Source: Coptis chinensis
Taxonomy: Eukaryota; Streptophyta; Magnoliopsida; Ranunculales; Ranunculaceae
Direction: 5' to 3'
Assembly (NCBI GenBank): GCA_015680905.1
Contig: CM027380.1
Span: forward strand, 39,858,001 to 39,922,000
Length of the DNA: 64,000 bases
Part shown: positions 36,392 to 47,748 of the stretch, in pieces
Layout of the letters: every line of letters starts with the position of its first letter
How positions within the stretch are numbered: the stretch's first letter is position 1
Notes under the pieces: generated by a model
What the model was told of the DNA's origin: nothing
The model's database searches: none
What the model saw: the letters and a program-made list of their open reading frames with translations, nothing else
Made by a program: the position numbers and the translations under genes

Positions 36392-36396
36392 TCTAT

Positions 36397-39300
36397 AGAT
36401 GGAGAGGTTAGCATGATTGAGAGCTTAGCTCAAGATTACTTTAATAACACGTTTCCAGAAAACCATATACATAAATTCCTTTCTTTTGGAAGTTCAGATT
36501 TTGTTGATGACTCCTACGTAGAAAAAGTCAACACCATCTTTAAGTCTACACAAATCGTAGACCTTTCGGTTGCTCCGTATATAGAGTTTGAAGACATGCT
36601 TCCTAAGCAAGCATTCATTACTCAAGATGAGGACCCTCCAGAAGCATTTATCGATATTCCATCCACCCCGGTGCTTAAACCTCTTCCTCCTGAGCTAAAG
36701 TATATTCAACTTGATCCGGATGGTAGTCATCCGGTAATTATATCTTCTCTGTTATCTAAGGAGGAAGAAACACGGTTGATCAGGGTGATTAGGGAACATC
36801 ATTTTGCAATTGGTTGGTCCCTAGCCGACATTAAGGGAATTAACCCTAATGTGTGCACTCATCATATCCATTTAGAGGATAACGCAAAGACTTCCCACGA
36901 ACCTCAGCGTCGTTTAAACCCTGCTATGAAAGAAGTGGTCAGGGAAGAGGTCTTACAGTTACTCGATGCGGGTATCATATACCCAATCTCTGATAGCGAA
37001 TGGGTAAGTCCTATTCATGTAGTTCCAAAGAAATCAAGGATTACTATGGTACGTAATGCCAAGGGTGAATATGTTGCCACGCATGGTCCTATGAAATGGA
37101 GGATCTGTATTGATTACAGATGTTTAAATGCCATGACACGAAAGGATCATTTTCCTTTACCCTTTATAGATCAGATGCTTGAACGTCTAGCTGGTCATGC
37201 TTTTTATTGTTTTTTGGATGGCTACTCTAGCTATTTCCAAATTATTATTGATATTGATGATCAAGAAAAGACTACCTTCACATGTCCTTTTGGAACATAC
37301 GCCTATAAATGAATGTCTTTTGGCCTTTGTAATGCTCCTGGTACCTTTCAGCGGTGTATGCTTCATATATTTAGTGACATGGTAAAGCGTTTCATAGATG
37401 ATTTTTCTATCTATGGAGACTCTTTCATTGAATGTCTGTCTAACCTGTCTAAAGTTATAACACGATGTGAAGAGAAGAGTCTCGTTTTAAATTGGGAAAA
37501 ATGTCACTTCATGGTGAAAAAAGGCATAGTACTAGGTCACATCGTATCTAGTGATGGCATCGAAGTAGATAAGGCCAAACTAGATAAGATAGCAAATCTA
37601 CCTATACCACGGACTGTTCGTGATATTAGAGCCTTTCTAGGCTATGCAAGTTTTTATAGGCGCTTTATCAAAGATTTTTCAAAAATAGTTAGGCCCTTAA
37701 CTAATCTGCTTTTAAAGGAGGTCATCTTTGATTTTAATTTTAACTGTAAATAGGCTTTTGAAACTTTAAAAGCCGCCTTAACTTCTGCACCCATTATACA
37801 GCCTCCCGATTGGTCTAAACCTTTCGAACTCATGTGTGATGCTACTGATTATGCAGTTGGTGCTGTCTTGGGGCATAAACTAGATAATAAATCCACTGTT
37901 ATTTATTATGCTAGTAAAACTCTAAATGATGCTCAAAGGAATTATACAACTATTGAAAAAGAATTATTAGCTGTCGTTTATGCTTTAGATAAGTTTCGTC
38001 CTTATTTGGTTGGTTCTAAGACTCTAGTTTACACGGACCATGCAGCCCTTAGGTACCTTCTCGCAAAGAAGGATGTTAAGCAGAGATTAATTCGATGGAT
38101 TTTTCTCCTGCAAGAATTCACATTAGAAATGAAGGACAAACGAGGGGTCAAAAACGTAGTTGCCGACCACTTATCTAGACTTACAAACGACGATCATAGT
38201 GATTCTGACTCCATACCGAACTCTTTTCCTGATGAGCATCTGTATGCTATTTTTTCTGTACCATGGTATGCTGACATTGTGAATTATTTAGTGTCTGATG
38301 TTATTCCTTATGATTGGTCAAGAAATGAACATAAGAAGTTCTTGGCTAGAGTTAAGTTATACTATTGGGATGAGCCCTACCTTTTCAAGTATTGTGCGGA
38401 TCAGATCATTCGTCGTTGTATTCCCCAATGGCAATATAATGAGGTTCTCTCATTCTGCCATGACAAAGAGTGTGGTGACCATTTTAGTGGTATGAAAACA
38501 GCTGCTAAAATTCTTCAATGTGGGTTTTATTGGCCCACTCTCTTTAAAGATGCCCAAGTGCATTGCAAGACGTGCATTCGTTGCCAACAACTTGAGCGAA
38601 TCACGAAGCGTAATATGATGCCATTGAATCCAATCATAGTGGTAGAAATTTTTGATGTATGGGGCATTGATTTCATGGGTCCCTTTCCAGTTTCCCACGG
38701 TTTCATTTATATTCTAGTTGCCGTGGACTACGTGTCTAAATGGATAGAGGCCATGGCTTGCCATAGCAATGACCATAAGACAGTTGTGTTTTTTGTTAAA
38801 GAATATATTTTATGTCGATTTGGCATTCCCAAAGCCATCATTAGTGATGGTAGAACATATTTTTGCAACAGAGTTGTTGCATCTCAAGTGAAAAAGTATG
38901 GAGTTACACATAAAGTAGCAACTCCGTATCATCCACAAACTAGCAGACAAGTAGAAGTTTCTAATAGGATTACTGTAAATCTTGATAGGAAAGACTGGTC
39001 AAAGCGTCTATCTGATGCCTTATGGGCATATAGGACGGCTTTCAAAACTCCTATAGGTATGTCTCCCTTTAAACTTATATTTGGGAAACCTTGTCATTTG
39101 CCCGTTGAACTGGAGCACCGTGCTATGTGGGCTATAAAAAGCCTTAACTTCAATGTCGATTAGGTAGGTGTCAAGCGTAAGTTGCAATTGAATGAGCTTG
39201 AAGAAATCCGTAGCGATTCTTATGATCTTGCGAAGGATTATAAAGTTAACATGAAACGTGTTCATGATAATCAAATCTTGCGCAAAGAGTTTGTGGTAGG

Positions 39301-39535
39301 TCAAAAAGTCTTGCTTTACAACTCCCGTCTACATATTTTTCCAGGAAAATTAAAAACCCATTGGTCTGGTCCTTTTCTGGTTACTAAAGTCACCCCTCAT
39401 GGGGCAATCACCTTGGCAAATCCCAAGGACAACAGTACCTTTCAAGTCAATGTCCAACGGTTGAAACATTTTCACGAGCTATTGTCCTCTGATGTAGAGG
39501 AAGTCCTTTTACAGAACCCTGTCTATGAGGACTGA
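36397..39535 (+). pseudogene. Element A pol: RT, RNase H and integrase
   Basis: Continues the gag-pol frame broken at 27453. Order: linker, RT (WVSPIHVVPKK, WRICIDYRCLNAMT, FIDDFSIYG as the F/Y-x-DD box at about 37389), RNase H ([44 protein letters not shown]), integrase with HHCC zinc finger (H...GDHF...CKTCIRCQQ), the D-D-E core ([28 protein letters not shown]) and a C-terminal domain (LKTHWSGPFLVTKV). The whole length is one frame with only three stops: 37310 (TGA), 37751 (TAG) and 39161 (TAG). All catalytic acidic residues are present. An Athila-type polymerase; inactive here because of the stops and D. Confidence 0.95.
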
Positions 39536-40555
39536 CCTTTTTCATTGGTGTACTTCCTTACAATTTCATATATTGGTAAGTGCACCACTCAGGTAACTCG
39601 GCCCTCCTTATGGAGTGTGTGGCTTTAACTACCGGATCCTAAGTCCACGTTATACATAATTCACATTTTCCACTCTTGCATGTTTTCTCGGATTTTGAGT
39701 CATGTTCTTCTATGGTGTGAATTATGCATTTATTGCTTTATTGTTTTTCTTATATTAAATCTTATTAATAAAAAAATAAAAATTGTTAAAATCATAAAAA
39801 TAGTAATTTAGGAAGTCTCGGGAATCTAACTTTAAAAGACCCGCTTTTAAAACAAATTTTCTAAACTTCGTTGCCAAAAATTTGTTTGGGGGTGGGGTGT
39901 TCGTTTCTGTACTGGATTGTTCAACTTTCCATTTGTATTGCGTAGGCCATTTAATTGTATTTCGATTCGGGTTGACATTATCTATGAAATTAGAGTTCAT
40001 TTGTTCGCATAACTTACATCACGCACACACTGTGAGGTATTTTCCATCTTTTTATATGTCATCCACAGTCGGAATAGAGTGTTTTATGGATCATTGGATT
40101 GGAAATTCTCTCCTAATCTTTTCCATAGCTCATTCGCAAAAATCGGACCGGTAACGAAGCGGCAAATTTAGTTTGAAGTTGCGCGAAAAATTGAAAAATT
40201 CAAAAAATCAAATTGGGCTTGGGCCCAATCTCGCGCACACGTGCAACGCACGTGAGTCTCCATCTTCAACATAACAGTCGCGATTTCACCTTCCAAAACC
40301 ACCATTAACAACCATTAAGCTTTAAAACCTAACCAAAAAAAAAGAAACCTAACTACACCCACGCCAAACATTTAAATCAATCCCAATTCCTCTCCAAATC
40401 ATTCCCCCACAAATTCCCACCACCAAAACATTAGAAAAAACAAAAAAAATTTGAGGAATTTGAATTGTCGCGCCACCACCACTGTTTGGTTAGTGAGGTT
40501 GTCTCAAACTCCATCCCCACATTCCATTTAAACCCCAAATCGTTCCAAAGTCTCA
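39536..40555 (+). other. Element A spacer before ORF3a
   Basis: About 1 kb noncoding. Aligns with B 17313-18353. A polypurine-like tract TTTGTTTGGGGGTGGGGTG lies at about 39882-39900. Confidence 0.8.
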
Positions 40556-41690
40556 ATGGCTCAAAGACGTCAGATTTTGCCGGAGCACGCGTTTACTGCT
40601 GACCACTTCACGCCATTTTACGGTTACGAGATGGTCAGGAGAGATTGGAGTGGTTTGTGGTACTCGACAGACGATTTTTACCATGAAGATTTGGTCCGAC
40701 AGTTTTATAAGATGAGGGAGTTGGATGGAAATAGGATTTTTGTTAAGGTGGCTGGGAGGAGGAGAGAAGTATCTACTGGGTTGTTAGCTGAGATTTTAGG
40801 CATTCCGCCTAGATGCCATCTCGATGCCACATTATAGGATTCCCAATATACTGGGGTCGAGCCTTTGATGAACGTGACTGTTTCGGAAGGGAACTACAAT
40901 GCGAGCTCGCATTGTGTTCGCCAATCGACTCTCAGAACCAACCAGCTGGCTGTAGCTCAGTGGATTGGTAGGAATGTCATAGGGAAGGAGAAAGTCAGTG
41001 ACATCGGTCTGAACTGCCTTCACATTCTATGGATACTCCAAGAGCAGAAGTACGAGTTCTGTATTTTGGAGTTTTTGGGTAACATGATTAGGGGGGTTGG
41101 GAAGAGTATTGCACCTCTCCTTGTTTTGATAACGAAGATCATGATGACCTTGAGAGTGACTCCGACTTCTGATAGGATTTGCCTAAAAGAGTACCGAAAT
41201 CCTCATATTTATACAGAGTGTATCTAAAGAGTTTGGAGGTTTCCTAATGAGAGGGTAGTCAAAGAGGATGACTCGATCGGAGGATGAGGAGGACACGACA
41301 TGTTTTGATGTCGATGCCTTGGAGAGGTATAGGTTGGATGCATAACGCATGGCTGTGATTCATCGTGGCATGCGTTATCTCAATACTATTTGCGAAGACC
41401 TCCGAACTCGGCAGGCTACTATGCATCATAACTTTGAGACTCGTGCCCAGCGCAAGGATGAGCGGTTGGAATAGACAAGGGACGAGATGGAAGCTCAGCA
41501 CAAGTTTTGAGATGATATGCTTGCACGCTTTCCACCCCAAGGGGGTGCTTCTTCTGAGGAGCAGTCTGTGAGGCACGAGCATCGTCGCTGCAGGACGGAT
41601 GGCTCTGGCCCATCAGAAGCTCAGGAGACATCACCTTCCCTTGTCCCTTCCACTACCAGCAGTGAGTGGTTTAGGAATATTATGAGTTGA
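40556..41690 (+). pseudogene. Element A ORF3a (Athila ORF-1 type)
   Basis: MAQRRQILPEHAF start. In frame from 40556 to about 41270 with stops at 40835 (B has CAG) and 41225 (B has CAA), both explained by C-to-T changes. After about 41260 a frameshift leads into the conserved C-terminus (TTCFDVDALER), which ends at the TGA 41688-41690. Blocks match ORF3a of B: DWSGLWYSTDDFYHEDLVRQFY, VSTGLLAEILGIPPR, NCLHILWI. The protein is not an enzyme by any visible motif. It sits downstream of integrase, the env-like position of Athila elements. Confidence 0.75.
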
Positions 41691-42594
41691 TGTTGATTTG
41701 TATTTTCTTTTTATTTAGTTCGGATGTTAATTTATGAATTTGTATTTAATTTTGAATTTGGCTGTTAAATGTTGTTTGAATTTTAGTTTTAATATAATAT
41801 GGTTCTTTTCAAATTGTGCATTGTTTTTATCGTTAATCTCACCTTCCCGAATTGTTTGGGGGTGGTATTATGTACTCTAGCATGATTTTTAATATGATCC
41901 TCCAGTTTAGAATTTGTGTTGGAGTGAAGGTTGAGAATATTGCCGATATGGGCATGGCTATGAATAGATATTGTGATAGGATGAAATCTCGATGAGTTAG
42001 GCAGGTTTTCTATCCTAAATTCAACCTAAAAGATATTAGGTTTGTTTTGGAATAGAGAATATGGGTTGTTTCCATTTTCGGTTTTGGAAATTTTTTGTTT
42101 CCGGCAATTGCCTTAAAACTTTTTGGCAACTTCCCGATTCGTTTTAGCAACTTAAAACCTATAAAAACTTTATTCATTCTACACTCACAACCCACATTAT
42201 ACCTCACTTTCATCTCTCACCTTTCACTCCCACGATTCCCATCTTTCTTATCTATTTTAGCACTATCAGCAGCTCGGAGCGTGCTTGCGCCCCAGTGGAG
42301 CGCGACCTACGCCATAGGCACTATCTGATAGAATTTCATCAAAACGCGACCCGCACCCTACCAAGCCCTGAGCTGAGCATGACCTGCGCCCACAACACTG
42401 GAATTCCAGTTTTCATCCTGAGCACGACCCACGCCCATCCCAGGCACAAAGTGAGCGCGCCCTGCGCCCAAGTGCCTGGAACTCAAAAATTACCAAGGCG
42501 TACCCCGCGCCCTACCCAGGCATAGGTGGAGAACCCCGTGGCCAAGAAAAATTCTAATTTGTCCTTCGCAGCTATTCCAGCAAGTTTATTGGGG
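41691..42594 (+). other. Element A spacer with GC-rich leader of ORF3b
   Basis: Noncoding. A polypurine-like ATTGTTTGGGGGTGGT lies at about 41850-41865. From 42270 to 42525 there are repeated GC-rich words (GAGCGCGACCTACGCC at 42298-42313, CTGCGCCCA, GAGCGCGCCCTGCGCCC) like those of the gag leaders. Confidence 0.75.
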
Positions 42595-43512
42595 ATGACA
42601 TTCCTTCGTTTCATATCGGAACAGTCTTTTGAAGACTTGTTCCAAAGTGACACCTATGGTGCGTGGTTTCGCGAAGTGATCATTCTAGCAAGATGGGAGC
42701 CCCTATTGGTAAGTCCTGATGAACTTTACTCTCCCGCACTTACATCTTATTTTTATGATAATTGTAAGTTCTTTGATAGACCAGATGGAGAACAAGTATT
42801 CTCCATCACCATCGGGGATGAACCAATGGAAATTTCCAGGTTCTTCATAGCCTTTGTGCTTGGACTTGTTATGTCGGCCGAAATACAAAACTCATGGGCC
42901 TATTTGGTAGATAATATGTACATGTATAACTATGATGATTTGCATGAGCATTATAGGGCAGGAATCTTTAGGATAGAGGACCAAGAGGATTATAACGTCG
43001 CCCTTGGTAGACTGTCTATAAACGTGGGCACTGTTATGTTTTGGATCATGCTAAACATTAGTAGGGAATGGCGTTATTCTTCTGTGAATGACGAAACTTG
43101 TGATATTTTCCTTGCTTTAGCTAGGGGACGTACACTCTATGATATTCCCCAGACCCTAATGTCTAGTTTATCCCGAGCCCATAGCAAGAGGCATGAGTAC
43201 CTTCTTATGCCTATTTTAATTTGCCGTATAATGCTATGTTTCTTCCCTATTTTTTATGCCCGTTTCACGGATTGGGTTGGGGTCGACATTGTGAGACCCA
43301 CCAATTGTATTATTCGATTGTTCCGTGTAATGATTTGGCAAGGGTGGAGGATACAACCTCATCAGGTTGCGCCTTACACCCCATCCGACCAAGTGGCACT
43401 TGACAGGTTAGCTATAGTAGACAAGTGGTGTGAAGCCTGGCAAATTACCATGGCATGGCAGGATGCGAAGGAACCTCATTTCTTTATTAAGGATGAGGAG
43501 GAAAATGCTTAA
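42595..43512 (+). CDS. Element A ORF3b, intact (Athila ORF-1-like protein)
   Basis: 305-codon open frame with no stop, the only large Athila ORF in the nest still uninterrupted. The Met at 42595 (MTFLRFISEQSFEDLF) is conserved in B; the frame is open back to 42526. Features in order: SEQSFEDLFQ, an aromatic W-rich block (GAWFREVIILARWEPL), TSYFYDNCKFFDRPDGEQVF, a hydrophobic block ending FVLGLVMS, a GTVMFWIMLNIS segment, a hydrophobic stretch RILICRIMLCFFPIF-like near residue 215, and an acidic C-terminus (DEEENA). It resembles ORF3a in plan and may be an ancient duplicate. No signal peptide is clear. Function unknown; an envelope-like role is only an inference from position. Confidence 0.75.
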   Translation: MTFLRFISEQSFEDLFQSDTYGAWFREVIILARWEPLLVSPDELYSPALTSYFYDNCKFFDRPDGEQVFSITIGDEPMEISRFFIAFVLGLVMSAEIQNSWAYLVDNMYMYNYDDLHEHYRAGIFRIEDQEDYNVALGRLSINVGTVMFWIMLNISREWRYSSVNDETCDIFLALARGRTLYDIPQTLMSSLSRAHSKRHEYLLMPILICRIMLCFFPIFYARFTDWVGVDIVRPTNCIIRLFRVMIWQGWRIQPHQVAPYTPSDQVALDRLAIVDKWCEAWQITMAWQDAKEPHFFIKDEEENA

Positions 43513-45135
43513 ACGGGAGTTAAGGTTAGTTTTTATTTCAGTTAGTGTCTGCTTATGTCCCAAGCAAATTATTTCTCATTAACCCCCATAATGGGTGGAA
43601 CTCTTATAGAGTTGCATCAGTTTTTCTTTTCTATATTAGTATGTTTAACCTTGTTTTGCAGATGTTCCAGAATTTCACGTATTTCAATGGTATTTCTCTA
43701 ACCTATTTATTTAAATACTTTGAGGACAAAGCATGCTTCTTATTTTGGGGGGGGGGGGACATAGAAATACGTGTAATTAAGGCATCTGTTAGGATATAGA
43801 TATGTATAATATACACTTGTTTTCTAGTTTAAAAAAAATCTAAATTTTAAAAATATAAATAAAAAGTATGTTATACACTTAGGAATATTGGTATTATTTT
43901 CTTTCTCTATGCTCTTAATAATCTAGAAGTCTCACGTAGCTTTTGCATTATAATAGTTTTTAGAAACTTAGGCTAATATCTATGTAATAATCCTTGCATC
44001 TATCTATAAATATGTTACATGAGTATCTATGATTGTTGGCAGTAAGTTTCTGAAATCTAGGCTAGAGTACTTATTCTACAAATCATGTGAGAATATAGCC
44101 TAAAGCCTTATATGAGTGAACATTTGAGAAATAACAAAGGAGAAGTAAAATCCGGATAGAGAAATCACACGTCCACTTGCTTTATTACTATACCATATCC
44201 TAAGCAAGAATTTAGGACCTCTTTGGATCGATATAGCCAAAAATTCAAACCTATGAATTATTTTCCGCTAGTCGCCCCTCTGAGCCTTTCTTTAGCCTTT
44301 CATAAACCACAAATCCTTTACCCTGTTACAAAACAAAACAAAATAAAAAAATCAACCTAACCAATTCTTTGAATAAGTCTGAGAATATAGATGAAGAATA
44401 GAAAAGAGAAGAACCTTTGAAATCAAGAATTCGTTAGTCGCTTCAGATGAGAAAAGTAAGTTTCCATCCAAATAAAAAAATAATAAAAAAAATAAAAGAA
44501 AATAAAGAGTTAGAACTCCAAAAATAGAATCAAAGAGTCAAAACCCAAAGAAAAAGAAAAAAAAAATATGGCTAAGGATGGAAACAAAGTGTAGAAGCAA
44601 AAGTAAAGAACAAGGGTTTCTCTAGTTGCATAATATGAAGCCTCTATTATCTCAGAGTTGTCCTCTTTGAATATCCATTTCCTTCTTTCTTAAACCATCT
44701 CATAATCCCCGCAACACCTAATAAAGACCTCTAGCTCAATTAGGAATAGGTTAGTATGATAGTAAGTGGCAAATGTGTTTGATCGACTCCGGCTTCCTTG
44801 TGTGTCATTGAGATTGTAAGGTAAAGTGTGCCCACTGCACACTAGAGTAGCGAAACTTGAACGGAAAAATCAGAGTGGTTTTTGTCTTGACATTTATGTG
44901 AGGACCTACTTAAAGATGCTATTCCGAGTTTTCAGAAACGGACCTGTCGGTACATCTCATAGTATTACTCATTGTATATATGTTTATTCATAGATGATTG
45001 ATTGTTATGCATATATTAGCTTAGGTTTCGACTTGATTATTTCGTATTCATTGCTAGTGAGATGTATAGATAATTGAGACATAGATAAGGAAACAATAGT
45101 TTTATTTCTGAGTCGTTGTAGTATAGATGAAGTTT

Positions 45136-45314
45136 GTGAGTACCTTCACTGGAAAACTCTCACGAGGCTATAACTCGTCCACTAGGGAATTCATAGTTGT
45201 TTAAGGCTTTGTTGCATATGGTCAATGCAATCGCACTCGGCGAAACGAGATTAGTTAGAACTTCATTTTTTGTCACTTATGCTAATTTCTCATATTTGCT
45301 TGAGGGCAAGCAAA
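45136..45314 (+). promoter_or_regulatory. Conserved hairpin cluster upstream of A polypurine tract
   Basis: P1 GTGAGT (45136-45141) with ACTC(T)CAC (45156-45163); P3 CCACTAGG (45179-45186) with CATAGTTG (45192-45199, two mismatches); P4 TTGCAT (45212-45217) with ATGCAA (45225-45230); P5 TTTGCTTG-AGGG-CAAGCAAA (45295-45314). Confidence 0.6.
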
Positions 45315-45318
45315 ATGC

Positions 45319-45333
45319 TGTTTGGGGGTGGTT
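45319..45333 (+). other. Polypurine tract of element A
   Basis: TGTTTGGGGGTGGTT, identical to the tract of B and D, abutting the 3' LTR. Confidence 0.85.
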
Positions 45334-46736
45334 TAATAAGAGCTCAAAACTGTAGTTTTAACCCATTAGCAATAATACTTTTAAACCAATTATGCGAGTA
45401 ATAAATAAGAGTTAATGCTAATTACGTGCTTTTAAGTATTTCAGGTATTGAAGTCAATTATGTGCAGAAATGTGCTACTTTGGCGATATAAAGGAGCAAG
45501 GGTTGGTTGCTAAGAAGTTTTGTGATTAAAGGCCAAGACGGGCAGAAACAGCACACAAAAGTCACCAGAACTTCCGAAGATCGTATCTTTGGACTCAAGC
45601 CTTGGAATTGGACATACCTTATGTCAAAACGACCGGCTCGGAAAGAGCTTTCCAATGGTCTAAACCTTGACCCAATCAGAGGAGCAAAAGTGGACGAAAA
45701 GGCTATTGAAGTCAAAGCCAGCTGAAAAAGGCCCTGTGGACTGAAGAAATTGGGCTTTGGGCTCGATTTTCCAGCCCAAAACATGGACCCTCAGCCCATA
45801 CACGAAAATGTGGATATGGTCTCCTCCATTTCTACACACAAGACTTAGCTCTTAAGATTAATTAGCTTAGGATAGAGGTAGCCATTAGAGTAGCCATTAA
45901 AGCTTAGTTATAGATCTAGTTTTTTTCAATTAATTAATTAGTTGTTATTCTTGTTTTAATTTTAGTATTGAATCATTGTTTATCATTCATTAGATAAATA
46001 AAATAGTTAGTTCTTGATAATTTCGATTTTGTTATTTAAAATTGCTTAGATCTAATTTCAATTCTTAGTCGTTAATGATTTCTTAGTTGTTAATTTAGAT
46101 TTCAATTATTGTTTAGTTGAATTTAATAAAGTTAGAATCTTTATATTATGTCTTATTCAATTTGATATGGAAATAATAGTTTGATGAATCAAGGCTAAAC
46201 CTCTATTAGAGGGGTTTGATGAAGCCTTGATGAAAACTTGATTGTGTAGTATAGAATCGTTGTAAGAGTCTATTCCACTCTAGAAGGTCGTTGATTTGCC
46301 ATGAGAATGGGTGGACGTCCTCACTTACTAGTTAGGAATTGGTAGAGATGTCATGTATAATTAGGGATTAGAACGACCAATTCTTACCGTAAGAATGTAA
46401 GAATTGGATTACAAAATCTATGCTAGTTTCTTAAGTTGGATTTAAGGTGGATTCAATTCCTCCCTAATTCTTATTCTATATTCAAACTTTAGTATTCTGT
46501 AGCATTTCATAGTATAATTCGTAAAACTCTCATTAACTTTGGTAGGATTGATAGTCGTAGGAAATTTGAATGTTAAAGAACTAGGAGTGGAACGAATCTT
46601 CTATTCCAACTCTACTTCAATAGTATCGAGAGTAGAAATCTTTGATAATCACGAGTATAGTTCAGTTTTAGTTTTACTTGCGTTTAGAGTTTCATCACTT
46701 TATTCATTAGTAAAACTATCAATTTTATTATTATCA
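45334..46736 (+). repeat. 3' LTR of element A
   Basis: 1,403 bp, partner of 257-1658. The first two bases are TA in place of TG, while the far end is the normal TCA followed by TSD GGTTC. Confidence 0.93.
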
Positions 46737-46741
46737 GGTTC

Positions 46742-47748
46742 CCGTGAAGGAACAAATGGCAATGTTTCTTTACATTTTAGGCCACGATACACATGTGGGG
46801 CCTACTGCTTGGACTACGATAAGGTCACAAGAAATAATCAATCGGCATTTTCATAGAGTTTTGTGATTCGTATTGAGGCTTGGTATGGAATTCATAGGAC
46901 AGGAACGTCAAACGAACCCCCCAACAACAAGAAGTAATCTGAAGCCTTAGGCCATGAGATATTTTAAGGTAAACTAAGTTATAAAATGCTTACTCTTAAA
47001 CCTAGCTAGCAGTTTGTCTTAAAGGTATAAAGTTAGTCTTAAGTAGATTTTTTTTTTTTTATTTACTCATTTTATAGGATTGTGTTGGTGCAATTGATGG
47101 TACTTTCATACCGGCAATGGTACCTATAGTAGACCTACCACAGTATCGCAATTGGAAGGGGGGTTTAGCACATAACGTTCTAATGACGTGTACATTTGAT
47201 ATGAAAATATCATATGTATTGGCCAGATAGGATTGTTTTGCTCATGATAGTCGGATATTGAGAGCTGCTCTAAACCATCCAAGGGAGAGCTTGTTTGTTC
47301 CACCTGATAAATATTATTTAGCTGATGTCAGTTACCCACTTGCCCCAGGCTTCTTAGTTTCGTATCAGGCAACAAGGTATCATCATTTATCTGAAATTGG
47401 AGAAATGGCGGCACCAAATGCAAAATAGTTATTTAACTTTAGACATTCTTCATTGAGTAATGTAGTCGAGCGCACTTTTGAAGAAGCGGTTCACTTATTT
47501 GAGGATAAATCCCTTTTTACAATGTGGATATACAAGTTGATTTGATCTTGTTGTATACTAGATAATTTTATACGATAGGCCCTAGCGATGTTGGTGGATG
47601 GCCGGATGTGGAGGAACCTAGAGATATGGTCAGCCAAGGTCAGGATCATAATGCCCTAAGGCCAACTAATGAGTGGAAGTTGTTCAGGACCAACTTTACT
47701 GAGAGTATGTGGACCGAGCGTCATATGTTTCGTACACAAAGGAAGTGA
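46742..47748 (+). pseudogene. PIF/Harbinger transposase, 3' part with DDE domain
   Basis: Continuation of the fragment at 142-256. First exon to 46968 (KEQMAMFLYILGHD, NRHFHRVL, then a TGA and a TAG in frame), an apparent intron 46969-47077 (GT to AG, T-rich before the acceptor), then the catalytic domain: DCVGAIDGTF (first Asp), KYYLADVSYPLAPGFLVSY (second Asp), HSSLSNVVERTFE (Glu), and a C-terminal FTESMWTERHMFR like the family's 'R-x-x-x-A-x-x-MW'. All three acidic residues are kept. In-frame stops include one at about 47228 where the family has Trp. The family normally cuts and pastes DNA with help from a Myb/SANT protein; that partner is at 48838. Dead copy. Confidence 0.9.

Larger units (their letters stand above)
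43513..45333 (+). other. 3' noncoding region of element A
   Basis: About 1.8 kb without a gene. Contains the CTTTG-AGGA-CAAAG hairpin and a 12-G run (43718-43758), the hairpin cluster 45136-45314 and the polypurine tract TGTTTGGGGGTGGTT at 45319-45333. Aligns throughout with B 21251-23065. Confidence 0.85.
257..46736 (+). mobile_element. Element A: Athila-type Ty3/gypsy retrotransposon hosting B, C and D
   Basis: Bounded by LTRs 257-1658 and 45334-46736 and by the 5-bp target duplication GGTTC (252-256 and 46737-46741). It inserted in the PIF transposase gene. Without nested insertions A is about 14.9 kb. Order: LTR, tRNA-Asp-like primer site, GC-rich leader, gag with CCHC knuckle, protease, RT, RNase H, integrase, two extra ORFs (ORF3a, ORF3b), 1.8 kb of noncoding sequence, polypurine tract, LTR. 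This is the layout of Athila elements. It is the only Athila copy here that encodes RT and integrase. B (1908-24553) splits its leader and D (27454-36391) splits gag-pol. Scattered stops in gag, pol and ORF3a make it defective; ORF3b is intact. Confidence 0.95.
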
